IMG/VR virus record: IMGVR_UViG_3300021197_000351 | Span: 1 to 55,256 of that record | DNA from: a virus | Direction: 5' to 3' (one strand) | Length of the DNA: 55,256 bases | Shown here: positions 1 to 10,200 of the stretch, in pieces | Layout: every line of letters begins with the position of its first letter | Position numbering within the stretch: position 1 is the first letter of the stretch | Translations under genes and position numbers: made by a program | Notes under the pieces: model-generated | Seen by the model: only the letters and a program-made list of their open reading frames with translations | Databases searched by the model: none | What the model was told of the DNA's origin: nothing

Positions 1-894
1 TCACTAGAAAAAGTTGGTGAACACGGAATACTCATTGACGAATGGACCACACTTCGCTCACGTAAAGGTGTGCTCGAAGGTTGGTTCCGTGAACTCAAAG
101 GTGGTAGACTACATGGTAGACTATGGATTGTGGGTACTCCGACATTCCGTTGTCGTCATGAAGTTATTGCTAACTTACCTGCGGTTAATGCACCGTGGGG
201 TAAAGAGCTACGTCAATGTCTTGTAGCAGAACCAGGTCGTAAGATCGTGGGTGCTGACTCAAGCGGTAACCAGTTTCGTAGTCTTGCACATTATGTTAAT
301 GATAAAAACCTGACAACTCAAATTCTGTCTGGTGATATTCATCAATACAATGCAGACATTATTGGTACTGATAGACGTACAGCTAAAACGTGGATCTATG
401 CTTTCTTGTTTGGTGCTGGACCTACTAAGCTAGGCCAAGTCCTTACAGGTAAGAAGATTGTTAAAGCTGGTAATGATTCTATCGAAAAGTATGGCGATGC
501 AATTCCAGGATTGCGTGGTCTAAAAGATAAGATCGAATCTATCTGGAAACAAACGTCTAATCATGGACCAGAAGGTTACATACCCGGTCTTGATGGTCGC
601 CGTGTTTATACACCACAACCCTACCAAACCCTTAACTACCTGCTTCAATCTTGCGAAGCTATCACTACTAAATCTGCAGTTGCATATCAGATTGCAAAGA
701 TTAAAAGTGAAGGACTTGACGCACAACCTCGACTGTACTATCATGACGAGGTAGCTTGGTCTGCATCTGAAAAAGATGCTGAGCGAGTACTAGAGATTCT
801 AACTGAATCATTTGCTGAAGGACCTAAGCAAGTTGGTGTTACTATTATGGCAGGTGAAGGATCAATTGGAGATAACTATGCAGATGTCCACTGA
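1..894 (+). CDS. DNA polymerase A family, C-terminal polymerase half (5' end is at the window's right edge)
   Basis: Polymerase domain of a T7 gp5-like replicative DNA polymerase. The open frame has no start here: it begins in frame at base 1 and continues the gene that leaves the window at 55256. Together they give about 608 residues, against 704 for T7 gp5. Counting codons from base 1, motif A is GADSSG (Asp86), motif B is RRTAKTWIY (Lys129, Tyr133) and motif C is HDE (248-250). These are the metal-binding and dNTP-binding residues of family A. The 3' end overlaps the next small gene by 17 nt. The family is secure, and the junction implies a circular or permuted map. Confidence 0.95.
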   Translation, partial: SLEKVGEHGILIDEWTTLRSRKGVLEGWFRELKGGRLHGRLWIVGTPTFRCRHEVIANLPAVNAPWGKELRQCLVAEPGRKIVGADSSGNQFRSLAHYVNDKNLTTQILSGDIHQYNADIIGTDRRTAKTWIYAFLFGAGPTKLGQVLTGKKIVKAGNDSIEKYGDAIPGLRGLKDKIESIWKQTSNHGPEGYIPGLDGRRVYTPQPYQTLNYLLQSCEAITTKSAVAYQIAKIKSEGLDAQPRLYYHDEVAWSASEKDAERVLEILTESFAEGPKQVGVTIMAGEGSIGDNYADVH

Positions 895-1120
895 TGAATC
901 CATTGAATACCCTGGTTATATGGTTACTGCTCATCCGAAACCCGAAGGCTACGAGCCTAACGAGTGGTTTCATATGGTGAAATGTTATCATACTTCTAAG
1001 GGTCATATTATTAAAGACTGCTTAGCCTTTAGTAATCCTATTTACGATGAACCAGACAACCCGATGTATCGAAAACAAATCGATAGTATTTGGGGTGTTG
1101 AAGCTGTATGGACAATATAA
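878..1120 (+). CDS. hypothetical protein, 80 aa
   Basis: Small acidic protein of unknown function between the DNA polymerase and exonuclease genes. I chose the ATG at 878 because GGAG lies 6 nt upstream (868-871). The longer frame from 812 would sit inside the polymerase gene and has no ribosome site. An ATG at 884 is also possible. Its stop TAA overlaps an in-frame ATG (1120) of the exonuclease, so the two are probably translationally coupled. It has no membrane segment or motif that I recognise. Confidence 0.65.
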   Translation: MQMSTDESIEYPGYMVTAHPKPEGYEPNEWFHMVKCYHTSKGHIIKDCLAFSNPIYDEPDNPMYRKQIDSIWGVEAVWTI

Positions 1121-1917
1121 TGAAAAATATTAACATGCTTGTAGATACAGACTCAATCTTCTTTAAGATTGCATACGGTAATACAAGTGAATCAGACATG
1201 CGCAGCAACTACGATAAGTTTTGTCGTAAGATGGAGCTAACTGTACAAGATAAACTGTGCAACCCATTTGATGAGGACGAACATTTTAATGTGCATTATG
1301 CCGTCAAGGGTAAAGATAACTTTCGTAAAGAGGTTTACCCTGAGTATAAAGCAACTCGTCCTAATCTAGACCAAGAGATCCGAGATAAACTAAACTTCTT
1401 ATTTAAGTATGCTGTTGACAAGGGCGCTCGTCCTGCTGATGGTATGGAAGCTGATGATTTAGTTTCAATCTGGGCTCATGAATCTCGGGATCACGGTGAA
1501 CAATATGTAATCTGTGGTATCGATAAAGACTTACTGCAAATACCAGGCAATCATTACAACTATGGTAAAGATACCTGGCAATTCGTTGATGATGATACTG
1601 CACATTATAACTTAATGCTGCAGTGTTTAACCGGCGATAACTCTGATAATATTCCAGGACTAAAAGGTATTGGACCAAAGAAAGCTGAGAAAATACTTAA
1701 AGGTGTACCAACTAAACGCCAATGGAACAGAGTTCGTGCAGCATGGCGTGGTCATACTGGGTCCTTAAAACAATTAGACGTTAGCCATAAGCTATTGCGG
1801 ATGCTAACATCATGGGAAGAATATGACGGTATTAGAGCACACCTTTCGAGTCAAACCTCTGTCGGCGAACAACATGACTTATCGAAACAAAGCGATAAAG
1901 CAGAGGCAGTACATTGA
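1108..1917 (+). CDS. 5'-3' exonuclease, FEN/T7 gp6-like
   Basis: Predicted to remove 5' ends and flaps during replication and host-DNA breakdown, as T7 gp6 does. The sequence shows the FEN/PIN metal-binding acids: LVDTDS near the N-terminus, the YKATRP segment, EADDL, GIDKDL and GDNSDNIPG. After these comes the helix-hairpin-helix GIGPKKAEKIL. Length is about 269 aa, usual for the family. The start could be 1108 (GGGGTG upstream) or 1120 (overlapping the previous stop as TAATG). Its last 95 nt overlap the RusA gene in another frame. Confidence 0.9.
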   Translation: MDNIMKNINMLVDTDSIFFKIAYGNTSESDMRSNYDKFCRKMELTVQDKLCNPFDEDEHFNVHYAVKGKDNFRKEVYPEYKATRPNLDQEIRDKLNFLFKYAVDKGARPADGMEADDLVSIWAHESRDHGEQYVICGIDKDLLQIPGNHYNYGKDTWQFVDDDTAHYNLMLQCLTGDNSDNIPGLKGIGPKKAEKILKGVPTKRQWNRVRAAWRGHTGSLKQLDVSHKLLRMLTSWEEYDGIRAHLSSQTSVGEQHDLSKQSDKAEAVH

Positions 1918-2245
1918 CTATCAAAACGAACTACGTGATGAAATCCGAGGGGTCGAATGGCCCTTCGGTGATGATCAAGTAGAGTTCTATATAGTAGCCG
2001 GCTTCTCAAATCGAGCGGCCGATCTTGACAACGTAATTAAACCACTCTTCGATACTTACCAAGGTATCTTTGAAGAGTTTAATGATAACAAGGTATATCA
2101 TGCAGAACTACACAAAACAATTACCCGAAAAGGAAGAGAGTTTCTCTTTGTCAGAGTGGGAAGAGTTGACCCTATTAAAATCAAAGAAGGCGAGACGCAT
2201 TCAGAACAAGCAGAACAACTCTTTGAAGCGGAAACAAACTCGTAA
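1823..2245 (+). CDS. RusA-family Holliday junction resolvase
   Basis: Predicted structure-specific endonuclease that resolves branched DNA before packaging, filling the role of T7 endonuclease I, which I do not find. The N-terminus KPLSANNMTYRN matches the RusA opening (P-x-S-x-N-x-x-Y). RAADLDNVIKPLFD matches the RusA catalytic signature RDLDN..K...DAL, with the acidic DLD and following Lys. A later Asp-containing FNDNKVYHAE segment corresponds to the LDDAQV region. Length is 140 aa, typical for the family. GGGAAGA lies just upstream of the ATG. The 5' 95 nt overlap the exonuclease gene. Confidence 0.85.
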   Translation: MTVLEHTFRVKPLSANNMTYRNKAIKQRQYIDYQNELRDEIRGVEWPFGDDQVEFYIVAGFSNRAADLDNVIKPLFDTYQGIFEEFNDNKVYHAELHKTITRKGREFLFVRVGRVDPIKIKEGETHSEQAEQLFEAETNS

Positions 2246-2269
2246 AGCTAAAGAAGAAAGGCTTTGGAA

Positions 2270-3889
2270 ATGACAAGATATGTACAAACAGAATGCCCCA
2301 AGTGTGATTCATCAGATGCGTTTACAATCTATGATGATGGTGCACACTGTTTTTCCTGCAACTATTCAACTAAGAAAGTTAGTAAAGAAATGAATGATTT
2401 CAATGCTATAACTACAACAACCTCATCTAATAGTTTAGATGAAATCGCAGAGCTCAATAGCTTTCCGATTACTAGTCGGGGTATTAGCAAAGCTGTTGTC
2501 GACCACTTCGGTATTAAGATGGCAGTAAACCCAGACGGTTCTGGAGGTTCTCACTTCTATCCGTACACACGTGACGGTAAGGTTGTAGCCTACAAAGAAC
2601 GTAAACTACCAAAGGATTTTCGTATTCATGGCGACTTCTCAAAGACTGAACTATTCGGCCAGGCGGCTAGCTCGGGTGGTAAGTCCTTGGTCATTACTGA
2701 GGGCGAACTCGATGCGTGCGCAGTGGCGCAGGCCTTCTATGATAAATACAACCGAATCTTTCCGGTCGTATCAATTCCCTCTGCTACCGGTACAAAGGTA
2801 TTACTGGAGCAGCTTGAGTTCATCCGGAGGTTTGAGTCTGTCGTATTATTCTTCGATTCCGATGAAGCCGGTCAAGCCGCTGTGGAACGGGCCGCAAAGA
2901 TTATCGGCGCAGGTCGAGCTAAAGTGGCTCGGCTCATGGCGAAAGACCCATGCGAAGAACTGGTTACTAACGGATCCGCTAAAATTCTACAGGCTTATTG
3001 GGATGCGCAGACGTGGTCTCCAGCAGGTATCGTGGTCGGTGAACCGATCTGGGATCAGTTTAAGGAACGCCAAGCAGTCGAAAGTATTCCATACCCTCAC
3101 TGCTTAGAGGGTCTCAACGATAAACTAAATGGTATTAGACATGGCGAAATTACTTTATTTACTTCTGGCACTGGCAGCGGTAAGTCTACTGTCATTAAAG
3201 AAATCGCTCTTGACCTTCTTGCTAAAACAAACGATAAGGTTGGACTTGTATCTCTCGAAGAAAGTGTTGGTGATACTGCAGAAAAGTTTATTGGTATGGC
3301 ACTCGAGCGATCTAGTATGGACCTTAAGAATCAATCAGACGCAGAGCTACGCGCTGGGTTTGAAAAAGTTTTCAAGGATGAAAGGCTTGTACTACTTGAC
3401 CATCAAGGATCTTGTTCCGATACTTCGCTATTAGATAAGATCGAATACATGGCACTCATGGGTTGCAAGTATCTTATCCTTGACCACATTACCATTGCAG
3501 TATCTGAAGGTGCTGAAGGGTTGGGTGGCAACGAAGCTGTGGACAAACTCATGAGTGACTTACTTAAGATAGTAAAGAAACATAACATCTGGCTGGGACT
3601 CATATCGCATTTGCGTAAAGCCCCAGGAGGTGGTAGATCCTTTGAGGAGGGTAACCTTGCGTCAATCGATGACATCAAAGGCAGTGGCTCGATCAAGCAG
3701 ATCTCGTTCGACATCATTGCCTTTGCACGAAACCTGGTATCAGACGACGATGCCGAACGAAACACAATCAAGTTCAGAGTACTCAAGTCAAGATTCACGG
3801 GAAAAACCGGATCAGCTGGAGCTGCTTCTTACAGTCCCGAAACTGGGAGATTAACTTATACACTGGACGAAATGTTTACGAGTATATAA
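2270..3889 (+). CDS. primase-helicase, T7 gp4-like
   Basis: Bifunctional primase and ring helicase of the replisome, 539 aa. From Met 2270: a zinc-binding module with Cys9, Cys12, Cys27 and Cys30; a Toprim domain with TEGELDA (Glu145) and FFDSDEAG (Asp196, Asp198); and a RecA-like helicase with Walker A GTGSGKST (300-307), Walker B YLILDH and the ISHLRK sensor. I chose the ATG at 2270 (AGAAAGG 8 nt upstream) over the in-frame TTG at 2264. The stop overlaps the dCMP deaminase start (TAATG). Confidence 0.95.
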   Translation: MTRYVQTECPKCDSSDAFTIYDDGAHCFSCNYSTKKVSKEMNDFNAITTTTSSNSLDEIAELNSFPITSRGISKAVVDHFGIKMAVNPDGSGGSHFYPYTRDGKVVAYKERKLPKDFRIHGDFSKTELFGQAASSGGKSLVITEGELDACAVAQAFYDKYNRIFPVVSIPSATGTKVLLEQLEFIRRFESVVLFFDSDEAGQAAVERAAKIIGAGRAKVARLMAKDPCEELVTNGSAKILQAYWDAQTWSPAGIVVGEPIWDQFKERQAVESIPYPHCLEGLNDKLNGIRHGEITLFTSGTGSGKSTVIKEIALDLLAKTNDKVGLVSLEESVGDTAEKFIGMALERSSMDLKNQSDAELRAGFEKVFKDERLVLLDHQGSCSDTSLLDKIEYMALMGCKYLILDHITIAVSEGAEGLGGNEAVDKLMSDLLKIVKKHNIWLGLISHLRKAPGGGRSFEEGNLASIDDIKGSGSIKQISFDIIAFARNLVSDDDAERNTIKFRVLKSRFTGKTGSAGAASYSPETGRLTYTLDEMFTSI

Positions 3890-4344
3890 TGCCAGATCAA
3901 AACAGACTGGACAGTCTCTTCATTGATATTGCGCATCGTGTCTCTCACATGAGTCACGATGTCGATACTAAAGTAGGTGCGGTGATTGTCAAAGACGGTA
4001 ACATACTTAGCATGGGTTACAATGGTATGCCTTCAGGTATGGACAACGATTGTAAGACAACCAATGGTGGTACTAAGGCTGAGGTAATTCATGCCGAAGC
4101 TAACGCCATATGCAAACTAGCCAAGAGCACGGGGTGTTCAGAGGGTGCAACACTTTATTGTACCCTTGCCCCTTGTGTTGAATGTGCAAAGCTAATACTG
4201 CAAAGTGGTATTAGTCGGGTAGTATTTTCTGATGCATATAAAGATGAAGCAGGAACACTACTACTAATTCAGAAAATTAAAGTAGATAGGACAACGTATG
4301 CAAGCACAACTCCAATACCTAACGGAGAAGATAAGAAAAGCTAA
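3889..4344 (+). CDS. deoxycytidylate (dCMP) deaminase
   Basis: Predicted to convert dCMP to dUMP. The zinc site is clear: HAEAN (His and catalytic Glu) and PCVECAK (two Cys). The DTKVGAVIVKDG and GYNGMPSG segments are typical of T4 Cd-like enzymes. Length is 151 aa, normal. It starts on the stop of the primase gene and overlaps the RNA polymerase start by 47 nt. Its product would feed a thymidylate synthase. Here that homologue looks switched to dCMP (see 52475-53266), so deaminase and synthase may compete for dCMP, as in T4. Confidence 0.93.
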   Translation: MPDQNRLDSLFIDIAHRVSHMSHDVDTKVGAVIVKDGNILSMGYNGMPSGMDNDCKTTNGGTKAEVIHAEANAICKLAKSTGCSEGATLYCTLAPCVECAKLILQSGISRVVFSDAYKDEAGTLLLIQKIKVDRTTYASTTPIPNGEDKKS

Positions 4345-6490
4345 AGCTCACATTGCTTGTAGTCTGCTAAAACTAACATCTGACGCAGACCTCGAGGCTT
4401 ACCTCGTGTTTACTATGGATACTATCCAGCAACACTTTACTCGTAACAGTATACGTGGAAATAAATCATACCAAGGTGAAGCCAATCTTACTCATTTAAG
4501 TACGACCATTGGCGAATATATTCTCGATGATATTAAATATTATCATGATGACCAACCACCGTGGGAATGGTTTAAGCTACGTGTAATGATGGGTGACTTG
4601 TTGCTGGAAGCGTTTTACCAAACACACCAGATTAATATCGGCAAAAATAAAGATGATTCTTTTGTACCGATGGAAAGCCTGGACCGAGGATTAAAGAGAA
4701 GTCGCACACACTATATCGTTGTACCAGAACTATGGAATCTAATAGTACCTGAAGGTTCTAAAGATTTGTTAGCTGGTACAACCTTTAATAAGCCTGAAGA
4801 TATTTCACAACTCATGCAACCTACTGACCGACCGATAATAAAAGGTTGGACTGAACAAAGGAGTGGTGAGTTTAACCAGTATCTTTACCGCGACTTTATT
4901 AAAAGCATGAATATTCTACAGCAAACTCCGTGGAAAATCAATACACAAATTCGTGATATTCTTTTGCGTAATCGTGAAAAGATTATCGATCAACATAAAC
5001 ACCTTCCCAAAAAGTATAAGTCTAAGATCATAGAGTTCGACCTAACAATGGCACGGTCCGCACTTATCGAAGACAATACTTTCTATCAGTATACTGAGGC
5101 TGACTATCGTGGTCGCCTTTACTACACGACACCATTTTTAAACTTTCAAAGTAATGATATTGCCCGAGGACAAATGTTATTTGCTAACGGTAAACTCATG
5201 ACTGAAGAAGGCCTTCGCAGATTAAAGATACATATCGCTAGCTGCTACAATCAAACTTATCATCGTGATGAGTTACCTGATTGGATTACAGCAGACTACT
5301 TATCGTATCTTAAAGATGAAGGACTAGATGATATATCAGTTGACAAGATGACACTGATAGATCGTGAAGCATGGACTGATAACAATATCGATATGCTAAT
5401 GTCAATTGCAGCTGAAGAGCGTATTGAACTAGCAGCTGAAAAACCTATTACACTTCTCGCTTGTGTACTAGAAATTTACAATGCCATTAATAGCGAGGGC
5501 GAATATTATACTTACTTACCAATCCCAGTAGATGGTAGCAACAACGGGTGGCAACATCTGTGTGCTATGTCTAAAGACAAAGAAGCTGGTGAACTTGTAG
5601 GAGTAGTTCCTCAAGAGATCCAGAAAGACTTCTATGTACAGTGTGCTAAGAATCTTATTACAAGATTACCGGAGTGGTTCGACGAGCGCCAGATGCCCAT
5701 GAAACATATACGTAAGGGTATCGCTAAGCGTGGATCAATGACCCGAGCATATAGTGCAGGCGCATCTAAGATAGCTGAGAACATGTATCTTGATTGTCAC
5801 GTTGAGGGGTACTTAGATAGGTATAATATTACTGAAGAAGATTGTCGACTGCTTGCTAAGCATCTTGTTAAGTCAATTGATGAGGTATGCGCAGGTCCAC
5901 TACAGACTATGAAGTTTCTACAAAAGATAGCTGAAGCTGAAATTGCTTCGGACTATGCTAAAGAAACTCAGCAGAAATCTATTAGATGGACTACGCCTTC
6001 CGGCTTTCCAGTTATCTACGAAGCATTTATAGATAACGAGTTTAAAGAGAAAGCAACTATCAGTTGTACTGAGCGAAAGGTTAAACCGGTGATTCGTAAG
6101 GAAGATGGTACTGAAGAAGAAACAGATACCATTCGTATCCAGCATGTAGGTAAAGAAGCTACAGACAAACCAAAGATACGTTCCTTTATGTCAGGCATCT
6201 CACCAAACTTTGTACACTCAATGGATGCTGCACACATGGCTGCAGTAATTAAAGAATGGGGCAGTGACTTCGGTGCTGTTCATGATTCATTCAGTGTACA
6301 TGCGTGTGATGTTGACGACCTACTTCAAATCATTAAGGATAAGTTTGTAAGCATGTATAACTATCCCAATTACTTTGATGTAATTGAGCACATGCTTATT
6401 ACTAATCCAGATAACTTTAACTATACACAACCAAGCCTCGGAAGCTTGGAGATAAGAGAGGTGCAAGACAGTGACTACTTCTTCGCGTAA
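4298..6490 (+). CDS. single-subunit DNA-dependent RNA polymerase, T7 type
   Basis: Phage RNA polymerase of 730 aa, shorter than T7 gp1 (883), mostly at the N-terminus. Motifs in order: DYRGR (Asp269-Arg273), motif A VDGSNNGWQH (Asp412), motif B AKRGSMTRAYSAG (Lys477, Tyr485) and motif C VHDSF (His662-Asp663). All catalytic residues are present, so it should be active. AGGA lies 6 nt before the ATG, and the gene overlaps the dCMP deaminase. It is the best candidate reader of the 18-nt repeats at 27096, 47112, 47137 and 51583. A second, divergent RNA polymerase is encoded at 7236-10724. Confidence 0.96.
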   Translation: MQAQLQYLTEKIRKAKAHIACSLLKLTSDADLEAYLVFTMDTIQQHFTRNSIRGNKSYQGEANLTHLSTTIGEYILDDIKYYHDDQPPWEWFKLRVMMGDLLLEAFYQTHQINIGKNKDDSFVPMESLDRGLKRSRTHYIVVPELWNLIVPEGSKDLLAGTTFNKPEDISQLMQPTDRPIIKGWTEQRSGEFNQYLYRDFIKSMNILQQTPWKINTQIRDILLRNREKIIDQHKHLPKKYKSKIIEFDLTMARSALIEDNTFYQYTEADYRGRLYYTTPFLNFQSNDIARGQMLFANGKLMTEEGLRRLKIHIASCYNQTYHRDELPDWITADYLSYLKDEGLDDISVDKMTLIDREAWTDNNIDMLMSIAAEERIELAAEKPITLLACVLEIYNAINSEGEYYTYLPIPVDGSNNGWQHLCAMSKDKEAGELVGVVPQEIQKDFYVQCAKNLITRLPEWFDERQMPMKHIRKGIAKRGSMTRAYSAGASKIAENMYLDCHVEGYLDRYNITEEDCRLLAKHLVKSIDEVCAGPLQTMKFLQKIAEAEIASDYAKETQQKSIRWTTPSGFPVIYEAFIDNEFKEKATISCTERKVKPVIRKEDGTEEETDTIRIQHVGKEATDKPKIRSFMSGISPNFVHSMDAAHMAAVIKEWGSDFGAVHDSFSVHACDVDDLLQIIKDKFVSMYNYPNYFDVIEHMLITNPDNFNYTQPSLGSLEIREVQDSDYFFA

Positions 6491-6728
6491 AAAATCGGGT
6501 ATCCTCCCGGTTCGACTGGGGCTAGAACCAGATAACAAGACAGCACTAGAGGAGCTAGGGATCGATGTATCCTTAGCTGACTCTATGTCTGATAGACAAT
6601 TAGATGAATATATTATTGAACAAGAATATAACCGCGTAAAAGAATACTACGCTAACAAAGGAGAAGATGGTGAACAATATGCAGCCGACTGGCGAAGAGA
6701 AGCCCTCCGTAAAATCGACGCTGACTAA
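6471..6728 (+). CDS. hypothetical protein, 85 aa
   Basis: Unknown function. The frame opens with GTG at 6471, 8 nt after AGAGAGG, inside the end of the RNA polymerase gene. The product is polar and largely helical in appearance, rich in Glu, Asp, Arg and Tyr, with no membrane segment. Its 3' part overlaps the next small gene in another frame. Tight packing and the ribosome site support it as real. Confidence 0.65.
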   Translation: MTTSSRKKSGILPVRLGLEPDNKTALEELGIDVSLADSMSDRQLDEYIIEQEYNRVKEYYANKGEDGEQYAADWRREALRKIDAD

Positions 6729-6837
6729 CTTTATAGCAGCACCTTTTATGATAGCAGCATGGTGTTGCTTATGGATTGCTACTTTAATTACCGGTAATTC
6801 TCACTTTCTAATTGAGGTGGAAGAGGTAGATGATTGA
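6667..6837 (+). CDS. small single-span membrane protein, 56 aa
   Basis: Starts at ATG 6667 directly behind AAAGGAG (6657-6663). An in-frame ATG at 6679 is the alternative. A polar N-terminus is followed by a hydrophobic stretch FIAAPFMIAAWCCLWIATLI, then an acidic tail ending EVDD. The function is unknown. Position next to another one-span peptide suggests a pair, possibly acting on the host membrane, which is inference. It overlaps 6471-6728 by 62 nt. Confidence 0.55.
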   Translation: MVNNMQPTGEEKPSVKSTLTNFIAAPFMIAAWCCLWIATLITGNSHFLIEVEEVDD

Positions 6838-6958
6838 AGGTGACTTACCAAATTGGTGGCAATGGTGGTTAATAATAGCGATAACTATAAACACTTTAAT
6901 TAATGTAACCGTCTTCTTTGTAGGACGTAAGTTTAAAAGTAATAAGGAATCTAAATGA
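6830..6958 (+). CDS. small single-span membrane protein, 42 aa
   Basis: ATG at 6830 overlaps the end of the previous gene, with AGAGG just upstream. The peptide has a Trp-rich opening (NWWQWW), one hydrophobic segment (LIIAITINTLINVTVFFVG) and a basic tail (RKFKSNKESK), an N-out/C-in type arrangement. The stop overlaps the next start. Unknown function. Confidence 0.55.
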   Translation: MIEGDLPNWWQWWLIIAITINTLINVTVFFVGRKFKSNKESK

Positions 6959-7158
6959 AAGATCAATTGATTAAAGCCGTGCGTATGCACGCAGAAGGTG
7001 AACTTGAAAGAGCTAAGACAAACATTATGGTTTATATGAACAATAGTGTAGGCATCGGTGAACACAGCGATATTGTAGAAGCTGTCCAAGAAGAACTAGA
7101 TAAGATGGCGCAAGCTGATGATCGACTGCAAATGATTCAAGCTTACTTTATAAAATAA
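6955..7158 (+). CDS. hypothetical protein, 67 aa
   Basis: Last plus-strand gene before the convergent terminator. AAGGA lies 6 nt upstream of the ATG. It looks all-helical and charged, with MHAEGELERAKTNIMVYMNN and EAVQEELDKMAQ. It resembles small helical proteins found near replication genes of marine podophages, but I cannot name it. No membrane segment. Confidence 0.7.
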   Translation: MKDQLIKAVRMHAEGELERAKTNIMVYMNNSVGIGEHSDIVEAVQEELDKMAQADDRLQMIQAYFIK

Positions 7159-7163
7159 AAAAT

Positions 7164-7208
7164 CCCCCTGAGTATACCGTAATGGTACGCTCAGGGGGTT
7201 TATTTTTT
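7164..7208. terminator. bidirectional intrinsic terminator between convergent gene blocks
   Basis: CCCCCTGAG at 7164-7172 pairs with CTCAGGGGG at 7190-7198 (no mismatch in the outer nine pairs), with further inner pairing around a GTAAT loop. A T run follows on the plus strand (7201-7210). The complementary A run at 7152-7162 supplies the T run for the minus strand. It sits exactly where the replication block (plus) meets the last late gene (minus, ending 7236). Confidence 0.92.
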
Positions 7209-7235
7209 TTCTGTAACCTTAGGAACTACATGCTG

Positions 7236-10200
7236 TTAAAGATCCATCTGTGTAAGGCTCTTATCAACTTGCGATAATACTTCTCGTTTATCTCTAGCAG
7301 TTACTGCAACCGCTTGTTTGTTTCTTTGACTAAGGTTCATAGTATTCTTAAGTGTCATAAGAATTCTTTGGATCTGACGCTTAGTAAATACTGTATTATC
7401 TACATCGATTCCCATATCAGCTAAGTCGTTTTCAAATTGAATAGCAGCTTGTTCACCCGCTACTTGAAGCTGGGCTGTGTACTGATCAATAGAAGTTCCC
7501 GGCGTCTTTGCTTTATGTTGAAGTGTCTTAGCTAGAAACTTACTTAAGACAAGATCGCCTTGCTTAGTGCGGGACAGTAGATATGCAAGTCCTCGGTACG
7601 GTCCATCTTCATCCAAGTTTACTTTCTCATTAGGGTCTGGAAGAGGGGCTGCAATCTTCTTCATGGTATCATCAAACCATGTACCAGCAACTTCCTCTAC
7701 ATAGCTGTGATCACGAATACCTTCGAACCAATTCTTGTTTGCTTCACGACGTACAGCAGCAAAGCTACCAAGGTCGGTAACAAACGCATCAAAGATAGGT
7801 AGGACAAATGGTTTACCCTTAGCGGCTTGACTAATTCGTTCCCACGATTGACCTGATCCTGTCCTAGCAATCATATTACCGTCATAAGACTGCACTGAAA
7901 CGGGAATGATTCTGCCTAACGTCCAGCCACCTGGTCCTAACTCCGCTCGTTCAGCGGAACCTTCTGCTTGTTCTTTATAGAATTGAACAGCAACTTTCTT
8001 ACGACCACCTTCTTGATCCTTAAATTCAAAAGAGCTGGAGGTTGTAAGCTCAGGTACCATTTGTTTACCAGCAGCATAACTACGGAAACCCATAGCATTA
8101 TCGAAGTAAAGCACCTCGTTACTGGCCATTGACATAACTGCGTTTGCTTTAAGCAGTCTACCCATAGCCACAACCTTTGGGTCCATGATTTCAAAGATCG
8201 AATCAACCAGCATTGTATGAAGAAAGTTTACAGTATCCTCAAGATTAATCTCACCAGCTACTGCTTCTTTCTTAATAGCCGCTGCTTCTGGTCCAGAGTA
8301 AACTGTAGTTTCCACATGTTGTTTAAGTGATGGTATTTCCTGACCATAACCCATAGTCATAGGTGACTTCTTAAGGAAGTTAGCCCTATCTTTAATTGCA
8401 AGGTTAAGGATGTTTGTAAAATAAGAAATCTGGTTAGCCGGATAAAGGGTACCAGCATAAGTACCAACAGTAGCCTGCATGTTTTCGCCCATAGCTTTTC
8501 GTGAATCAAGCCAATCTGTATTAGAAAAGTCTTGAGTTACGATAAGTCCTGTACGCTTGGCCATAGAAGATACACCAAGAATAGCAGCATTAGTAGCAGG
8601 TCCATGTGTTTTACCATCCATCTCAGCAGTGATTGTTGTTGAGAACTGTGCACCATCTTTACGAGCAGCATCATAGTTAGCCACTTCAATAAACAGGTTT
8701 GCAAACATTGGACCTTCGTCACCGTGCTTAGCTAGCTCGGCTTTCAGGTTTGCATCTAGTGGATCATTACTAAAGCGCTTTACAATATCCTGTTTGATAC
8801 CTCGCACCGCATCAGGTGATTGCGCTTTACGAATAGCTTCAATCGCCTGCTTTGCGCCATTAATATCAAAGCTATCGCGTGCCTGCTTAAGTTGATTACC
8901 CCAAGCTACAAACTGATTCCACTGATCATTGCCTATTGTCCGGTCAAATGTAGCCAGGCGTTCCTGAGTTGACAGCTCCGTACCCTTAAATACTTTACCA
9001 TCTTTTTCAGCGGACAGTAACAAACCTGAAACAATTTCTTTCCAAGCTGCTTCAACTTCACCACCAGTATTTGGCTTCCACTTATAAACATTTCCACCTC
9101 CTACAATAAACCTTAGGAACTTATGTGCCGCGGGATTATAAAGTGTTTGTTGTACATGAGTACGCCCAGTCAAAGACTGCATTGAAAACGTAAGATGATT
9201 AACTTCATTTGAATATTCTGCAGCAGCTCCCGCCACATTCAAAAACTTTTCACGGTTTGCTTGCAAAATCTTTTGAGGGTTGTATGCTTCTGCTTCTTTT
9301 ATAGCAGCAGCCCTAGCATCGGGGAATGGTATACGCATAGCGGTATCCATCATGCGTTGCTTTTCACCTTCAAGTTCATTCAACTTATCTAATCCAACAC
9401 CATACATTCCAGCATAGGTTTGATTATCAGGGTTGTTGGTATTGATTAGACCTAACATACCAAACATAAACGCCAGTCGCTCACGACCTGCATCATTTAC
9501 ATATGGAACACTATGATAGTTAGCCATTGATTCCTGAACCAGCGACCAGTCTTTTAGATCACCAACCTTTGTAGTAACCGGACGAACCCTCATGCGGCCT
9601 TCGAACACAGGCTGAGCTGTTTCTGATACACCTTTAAGTGGTTTAACTTCAGGCTGCGCCATTAAACCTTTAAAGTCTTCGTTCAATCTATCTAGTTCAA
9701 GTGCACCCTCTGGTGTCATTTGGTAATAGACTTGGCCACCTGAATCCACTTCACGCGTATCTCGATATACCATATCAGGATTCGCACGAGCATAAGTCTC
9801 TTTTGCAAGATCACCCAGGAAAGTAAATGTTTCAGGTGAAATCTCGTCAATGTTTTGTAAGTAATCATCTGTTGGTCTACCTTCATTTACTGCACGCTGA
9901 CGTTTGTATGCCATAAAAATTTCACGGCCAAGACCCTGATTACCAGAAGCCTTAGTAAATCGTTGACCACCTTGTTGTCCTGGTACATAATCACCAGGTA
10001 TGCCAGTCTCTTCATCAATCTTACCGGCCATTTCAGTAGCGGCATCCATTTGCTGGTGCATCCACGCTTCAGTTGTAAGAGACATAACCCTACCAAAGTC
10101 TGGGTCAACTGACATACGCCCAGTCTCTTCATCATATTTACCAGCATCAAGCATGCGAGGATCATATAGTAAAGACTGAACACCTACATTAACTGTTGAA

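Noticed and set aside
9661-9690. ATTAAACCTTTAAAG, partly like the 18-nt promoter
   Set aside because: Lacks the central GTCYCC, lies inside coding sequence, and is not upstream of a gene.
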